DNA of 64,000 nt, from NCBI GenBank assembly GCA_033060915.1, contig CM065399.1, forward strand, positions 19,898,501 through 19,962,500, read 5' to 3'. This stretch comes from Euryodendron excelsum. Taxonomy: Eukaryota > Streptophyta > Magnoliopsida > Ericales > Pentaphylacaceae. Positions 59,451 to 64,000 of this stretch are shown in pieces; position 1 is the stretch's first letter, and the number at the start of each line of letters is the position of its first letter. The notes below the pieces were generated by a model. It ran no database searches, was not told the DNA's origin, and saw only the letters and a program-made list of their open reading frames with translations. Made by a program: the position numbers and the translations under genes.

Positions 59451-60195
59451 ATTTTGAGAAAACACCAACTTTACGCCAAAAAGAGTAAATGCGACTTTTG
59501 GATGAAGGAAGTAAAGTTCTTATGGCACGTGGTGTCAAAAGTAGGGATAGCAGTAGATCCTACCAAGATAGAAGCAGTAATGGATTGGAGGAGGCCCTCC
59601 ACTGTAACCGAAGTTCGAAGTTTCCTAGGTTTAGCTGGGTATTACCGAAGATTCGTGGAAGGGTTCTCTACAATAGCGGGCCCCCTAACCCAGTTAACAA
59701 GGAAGGAAGTGAAGTATGTCTGGACAGACAAGTGTGAGGAAGCATTCCAATTGTTGAAGGAAAAACTCACTACTGCACCCATTCTCACCCTTCCGGTAAG
59801 TGGGAAACCCTATATAGTCTACATTGACGCCTCTCATCGAGGGTTAGGGTGTGTTTTGATGCAAGAAGGAAAGGTAGTCGCTTATGGGTCGCGACAACTC
59901 AAGAAACATGAGCAAAATTACTCAACTCACGACCTAGAAATGGCCGCGGTAATATTTGCCCTTAAGATTTGGAGATGTTATTTGTATGGAGAAAAGTTTG
60001 AGCTATTCACGGATCATAAAAGTCTTAAATACATCACCACCCAGAAGGACTTGAACCTAAGACAAAGAAGGTGGGTAGAATATATGGAAGACTACGACTT
60101 CACCTTACAATACCACCCCGGTAAGGCAAATGTCGTGGCAGATGCCTTAAGTAGGAAAAATCAAGGGCTTATGAGTAACCTTGTATTAAGAAATG
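59451..60195 (+). pseudogene. RT thumb and RNase H of Tekay/Del-like element
   Basis: [20 protein letters not shown], then [16 protein letters not shown]. The RNase H follows, with [36 protein letters not shown] and [10 protein letters not shown], ending in [15 protein letters not shown]. The usual G of FLGHVVS is W here. A frameshift near 60190 separates it from the integrase. Confidence 0.92.
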
Positions 60196-61230
60196 GAAAG
60201 CGGTGAAATTGTTAGAGTCCTATGGGGGGCTGGAAGAGAAGGGAGGAGTACTATCTAACCTTCAGATACAATCTCAAACCCTAGAAGAAGTTCGGCAGGC
60301 CCAACAGGGAAACCCTGAAGGCAGACCATTAATGCCGAAGGTGAACTCGAATACAAAGGTAGGTACTTGGTGGTGGATGAGGAAGAGTTGAAACGAAACG
60401 TTCTATCTGAAGCACATCGTTCTAAATTTACAATACATCCCGGAAACACCAAGATGTACCAAGACCTTAAAAGACAATATTACTGGAGGGGAATGAAGAG
60501 GGACGTTGCGAAATTTGTAACACATTGTCTCACCTGCCAACAAGTGAAGGCAGAACATCAACGACCCGGTGGACTGCTACAACCCTTGCCCATAGCTGAA
60601 TGGAAGTGGGAACATATCACCATGGATTTTGTCACTGGACTACCGAGGAACAGACAAGGGTGCGACACGATATGGGTTATTGTAGATCGTTTGACGAAGA
60701 CTGCACACTTCTTACCTATCAAATCTACTGATAGTCTTAGTACCTTGAGTCAGCTGTATCTGAAAGAGGTACTACGATTGCATGGAGTGCCTAAGACCAT
60801 CGTGTCGGATCGCGATCCAAGGTTTGCATCGCGATTCTGGCAAAGCCTACAAAAAGCGTTAGGAACGCAGGTATGCATGAGTACCGTTTACCACCCACAG
60901 ACGGATGGCCAATCCAAACGAGTTATCCAAACTTTAGAGGATATGCTTCGCGCTTGTGTATTAGATTTTCAAGGAACTTAGAGTGATCATATACCCTTGG
61001 CCGAGTTTGCCTATAACAATAGCTACCAAGCAAGTATAGAAATGGCCCCTTATGAAGCATTTTATGGGCGACCCTGCTGAGCACCAAATTGTTGGTTAGA
61101 GAATGGCGACGGGTTTTTATTTGGACCTGAGATCATTTGGGAAACCACAGAAAAGATTAAGCTCATACAAGAACGGCTTAAGACTGCCCAAAGCCGGCAA
61201 AAGAGCTACGCAGACCAGGGTAGACGGCCC
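60196..61230 (+). pseudogene. Integrase of Tekay/Del-like element (frameshifts, stops, catalytic Glu lost)
   Basis: LLESYGG...LEEVRQAQQG (60203-60330), a second frameshift near 60335, then the zinc-binding part [14 protein letters not shown]...[12 protein letters not shown] (60415-60560) and the DDE core: MDFVTGLP (first Asp), IVSDRDPRF (second Asp). The third position reads [10 protein letters not shown]: codon 60916-60918 is AAA where the catalytic Glu (GAA) is expected. TAG at 60979 (Trp expected) and TGA at 61078 (Arg expected) break it further. All three fit G:C to A:T changes. Confidence 0.92.
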
Positions 61231-61686
61231 TTGGAATTCCAAGTAGATGACCAAGTGTTCTTAAAGGTTAAGCCCCACAAAAGGGTGATGCGTTTTGGAA
61301 AGAAAGGGAAACTGGCACCCCGGTACATTGGACCTTTCCGCATTTTAGAAAGAATTGGACAAGTGGCGTACCGACTGGAATTACCCTTCGAATTAGAACG
61401 AATACATAACGTATTCCATGTGTCGATGTTAAGACAATACCACCCCGACCCTACTCACATAATTCAATGGGAAGCCGTGACAGTACAACCTAACCATTCC
61501 TATGACGAGGGACCCAGTAAGATAGTGGATTGCCAGGTAAAAATATTGAGAAATAAGGAGATTCCCTTGGTCAAGGTAATATGGCAGCATCACGGGGAGG
61601 AGGAAGCAACGTGGGAAGCTGAGGCAGATATGAGATTAAAGTACCCACGCCTATTCCAGGCTAATTTCGAGGACGAAAATTCCTAA
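61231..61686 (+). pseudogene. Integrase C-terminus with chromodomain
   Basis: The integrase C-terminal fold FGKKGKLAPRYIGPFRILER...VFHVSMLRQYHPD is followed by a chromodomain, KIVDCQVKILRNKEIPLVKV and IWQHHGEEEATWEAEADM (about 61530-61650). Chromodomains target insertion to chromatin marks and define chromoviruses. With the long LTRs and Met-tRNA primer this points to the Tekay/Del clade. This last segment is open to a stop at 61684-61686. Confidence 0.9.
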
Positions 61687-61698
61687 AGGAGGTAAGGT
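61686..61698 (+). promoter_or_regulatory. Polypurine tract before 3' LTR
   Basis: AAAGGAGGTAAGG directly precedes TGTAATACCCG at 61699; it would prime plus-strand DNA synthesis. Confidence 0.75.
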
Positions 61699-62691
61699 TG
61701 TAATACCCGTAATTTTCTTTGACTGAATTCCCCTTAACGGGACCGATTAAGGTATGACCATAGGATTGCAAGTCATAAACAAGGCCTTTTTGAACCCAAC
61801 CCTGTTCATATGCCGAAACTCGAGTCCCCGAAAAATTAAAAAAAAAATAAATAATAAAGGGTTCAAAAATTCGTCACCCGACAATTCGCACCAAAACAGC
61901 ACCTTAACTTTGAACGGAGATTTCTCCCTCGTCTTCCGTCAGATTTCGGCAAATTATATGTCTAAAAATATCACATTTTCAAGCCCAACACCTTGGTAAT
62001 CTCAGAACTCCATTCCGGAGAGTTTCGGTTCGCCGAAAAGCCCCCGCAAGCCACTGCACCTGGAAATTCGCGCCCGAATCTCCCGTAACTTCAATTCGAG
62101 CTTTCTCGCTCACCCGGTGTCGGAATTGTACGAAATTGGAGCCTAAAATTATTAATTTTTCAAGGGCTTTCTACTTAGGATATTGAGTCAGGCGTTCGAT
62201 GAAAAAAATTAGAGCCTTGAATTTAGTCGCTTCGAACTCGTACGTTTTTACGAAACTACCCCCCCACCCCACCAATTTACATGGCCAGCCTTACTTAATG
62301 CCATATGTAGCACATATATAGGAGTATATATATAAGCATGCATGCATGCATACACTACCTAAGCAGAAATACCGCCCATACATGCGTATAGACTTACCTA
62401 TCCAAGCTGTCAACTATAGATAAGAATACAACTTAGGATTTAACCTCTAAAATGCACACACACACACACACACATACGTAGCACAAGGTCGTCAAATCCA
62501 TGCTGCAACCGACCTTGGCAACCTATAGAAACTAAGAACGAGAGAAAGAGTGAAAGACGCTGGGAGACTCAAGAGAGAAACCAAGAGAAAGAGAGAGAGA
62601 GTCCACTTCTGTTGCCCAAAACCCACAACACCTATATATGCACCCTCCCCTTCCCTCATTCAGGGTGCGAAAGAAGTTAAGAGAGGAAGCT

Positions 62692-62741
<50 letters not shown>

Positions 62742-64000
62742 AAGAAAGAAACCGAGAGAAAGAAGAAAGGGAAAATGGGGAAGAATCGGGCTGAGGCTGT
62801 GGCATTTGAAAGACAGGTAAAGAACCCATCATCACCACCCCATAAGCTCCCTAAACCCAGCAACCTTGACCCTGAAGCTCCACCACAACAGCCGAGAATC
62901 TAGAGTGAGAAGGAGACTGAAAAATACATTACCCAACCCACTCCGGCAAACCCAAGAACCGAGGGCTGTCACAGGAGTTTGGGACTTCTTGGGGACTCCT
63001 TCTGGGTGTCCTAGAGAGGTCCACGACCTCTGTGCGTGCAACAAAGTCTTCTGCAAGACCAAAACCGTTGGAAAAGGTTCGGAAAATCATAACTCTGGCC
63101 ACCGGCCACCTTTGCCGATCGGATCACTAGGGGAAGAAGCGTCTTTGGGCAAGGAACAAAAGTCGTGAAGGAAACATGGCCGAATTATCACGGGAAGATG
63201 GCCAAAAACGCTGTTGCAGGTCAGTAACCCTAGGGTTCCGCCATGCAGCTGGCATTTCGGGCCATTTCGGCCACCTTCGACCATCTTCGGCCAAGCTCTG
63301 ACCATGGATGTGTGACCCAGGTCCTTGCCAATCTCTGGGTCACACATGCATGGCCAGGGGGTGCGGGAAATGACCGGAAAATGAAGCAGAACCGCTGCCA
63401 GTCGCACGGGAGGAAGAAGAAGGCCAAGCCTTCCACCCCCACACGCTACTGGTGGCGCGTGCAGGTGTGTGTGGAGTCCGATGAAGCTGAAAATTTTATG
63501 GCAGCTATTAAATTACTTCAAGAGGCTCCCATAAAAATTTTAGGTCAATCGGAGACCTATGTGAATTTCCATGGTTTATTTACGATTTAAAGGATAAAAA
63601 TTTACAGAAAATAAATTATAAGTAGAAAAATTCTAAAAATTTACCGGGATACCCCTAGATATTCGGGGAACCCAAAAATGGGAGAGTGGCCTTTATATCC
63701 CCTCAAAATGAAAATTTCCAGAATCTCTCTACTTTGAAACACCGGCAGTTTTGGTTCCTAGCTCGGCGACGTATATCTCCCTAAGGGAGAAGTTTGAACC
63801 TTCCACCTCATTTTAATTATGCCATCTCTAAGTTAACTTACCCTCCCCACTTAACTACGCCTAAACAAGATTTTTATTTAGCTAACTATAGACTAAACCG
63901 GATGTTCTTCCTTCTTTTTACAGAAAATATCGAACCCTCTTGAATTCCGAAAAGATACTAAGGGTAGGAATCTATACATTTCCTTAAGATTCATGCTTAC
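61699..64000 (+). mobile_element. 3' LTR of Tekay/Del-like element (cut by window end)
   Basis: It matches 47974 onward through the last base of the window (2302 of about 3053 bp). It differs by scattered substitutions and a much longer (GA)n at about 62694-62739. Confidence 0.95.

Overview
This window looks like plant nuclear DNA, probably from an angiosperm with a repeat-rich genome (I cannot name the species). The evidence is one intact plant leucine-rich-repeat receptor kinase gene with a short GT-AG intron, surrounded by large, nested, decayed retroelements and DNA transposons with textbook plant domain orders. Apart from the receptor kinase and one doubtful small secreted-peptide ORF, every convincing coding segment belongs to a mobile element.

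Layout. 1-17344: a decayed minus-strand Ty3/gypsy element of the Tat type (gag, protease, RT-RNase H, a second RNase H, integrase, then a tandem-repeat 3' region and an antisense, spliced, coiled-coil gene running off the left edge). Its 5' LTR is at 16816-17344. Two solo LTRs of a giant-LTR family sit inside its pol: copy A (3692-9069, minus, TSD ATAGG) and copy B (9128-13032, plus, TSD CTAAT). They are inverted and only 58 bp apart. 17345-26600: AT-rich intergenic DNA with a 1.16-kb foldback element, hAT-like and Helitron-like debris, microsatellites and an inverted pair of small-ORF copies. 26706-30434: the receptor kinase (RGF-receptor clade by its RxGG motif) with an upstream ORF. 30435-33317: intergenic DNA with a small inverted-repeat element and an exon-like fragment.

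33318-46774: a complete-ended 13.5-kb CACTA (En/Spm) element with 12-bp TIRs and TSD TGG. It carries a decayed TNP2-type transposase gene and a decayed second (Ptta/En-type) gene, both minus strand. An intron of the second gene is filled by a 178-bp tandem array. 47105-47973: a truncated fourth copy (D) of the giant LTR. 47974 to the right edge: a chromodomain-bearing Ty3/gypsy element (Tekay/Del-like) with a 3053-bp 5' LTR, an initiator-Met-tRNA primer site, an extra ORF before gag, and a 3' LTR cut by the window end. Its gag is interrupted by giant solo LTR copy C (52646-57860, TSD CCGGG).

The order of events can be read from the nesting: copy D, then the Tekay-like insertion into it, then the giant element into its gag, then LTR-LTR recombination to a solo LTR. 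Reading frames of the older elements resume exactly across each solo LTR once one TSD copy is removed. Most in-frame stops that I could interpret fit C-to-T changes (CAG/CAA/CGA/TGG to stop), as expected from decay of methylated DNA. The least explained signal is the U3 part of the giant LTR: a 29-bp tandem repeat whose units form hairpins with paired stem changes, and a cluster of GGCGCC palindromes just upstream of the TATA box.
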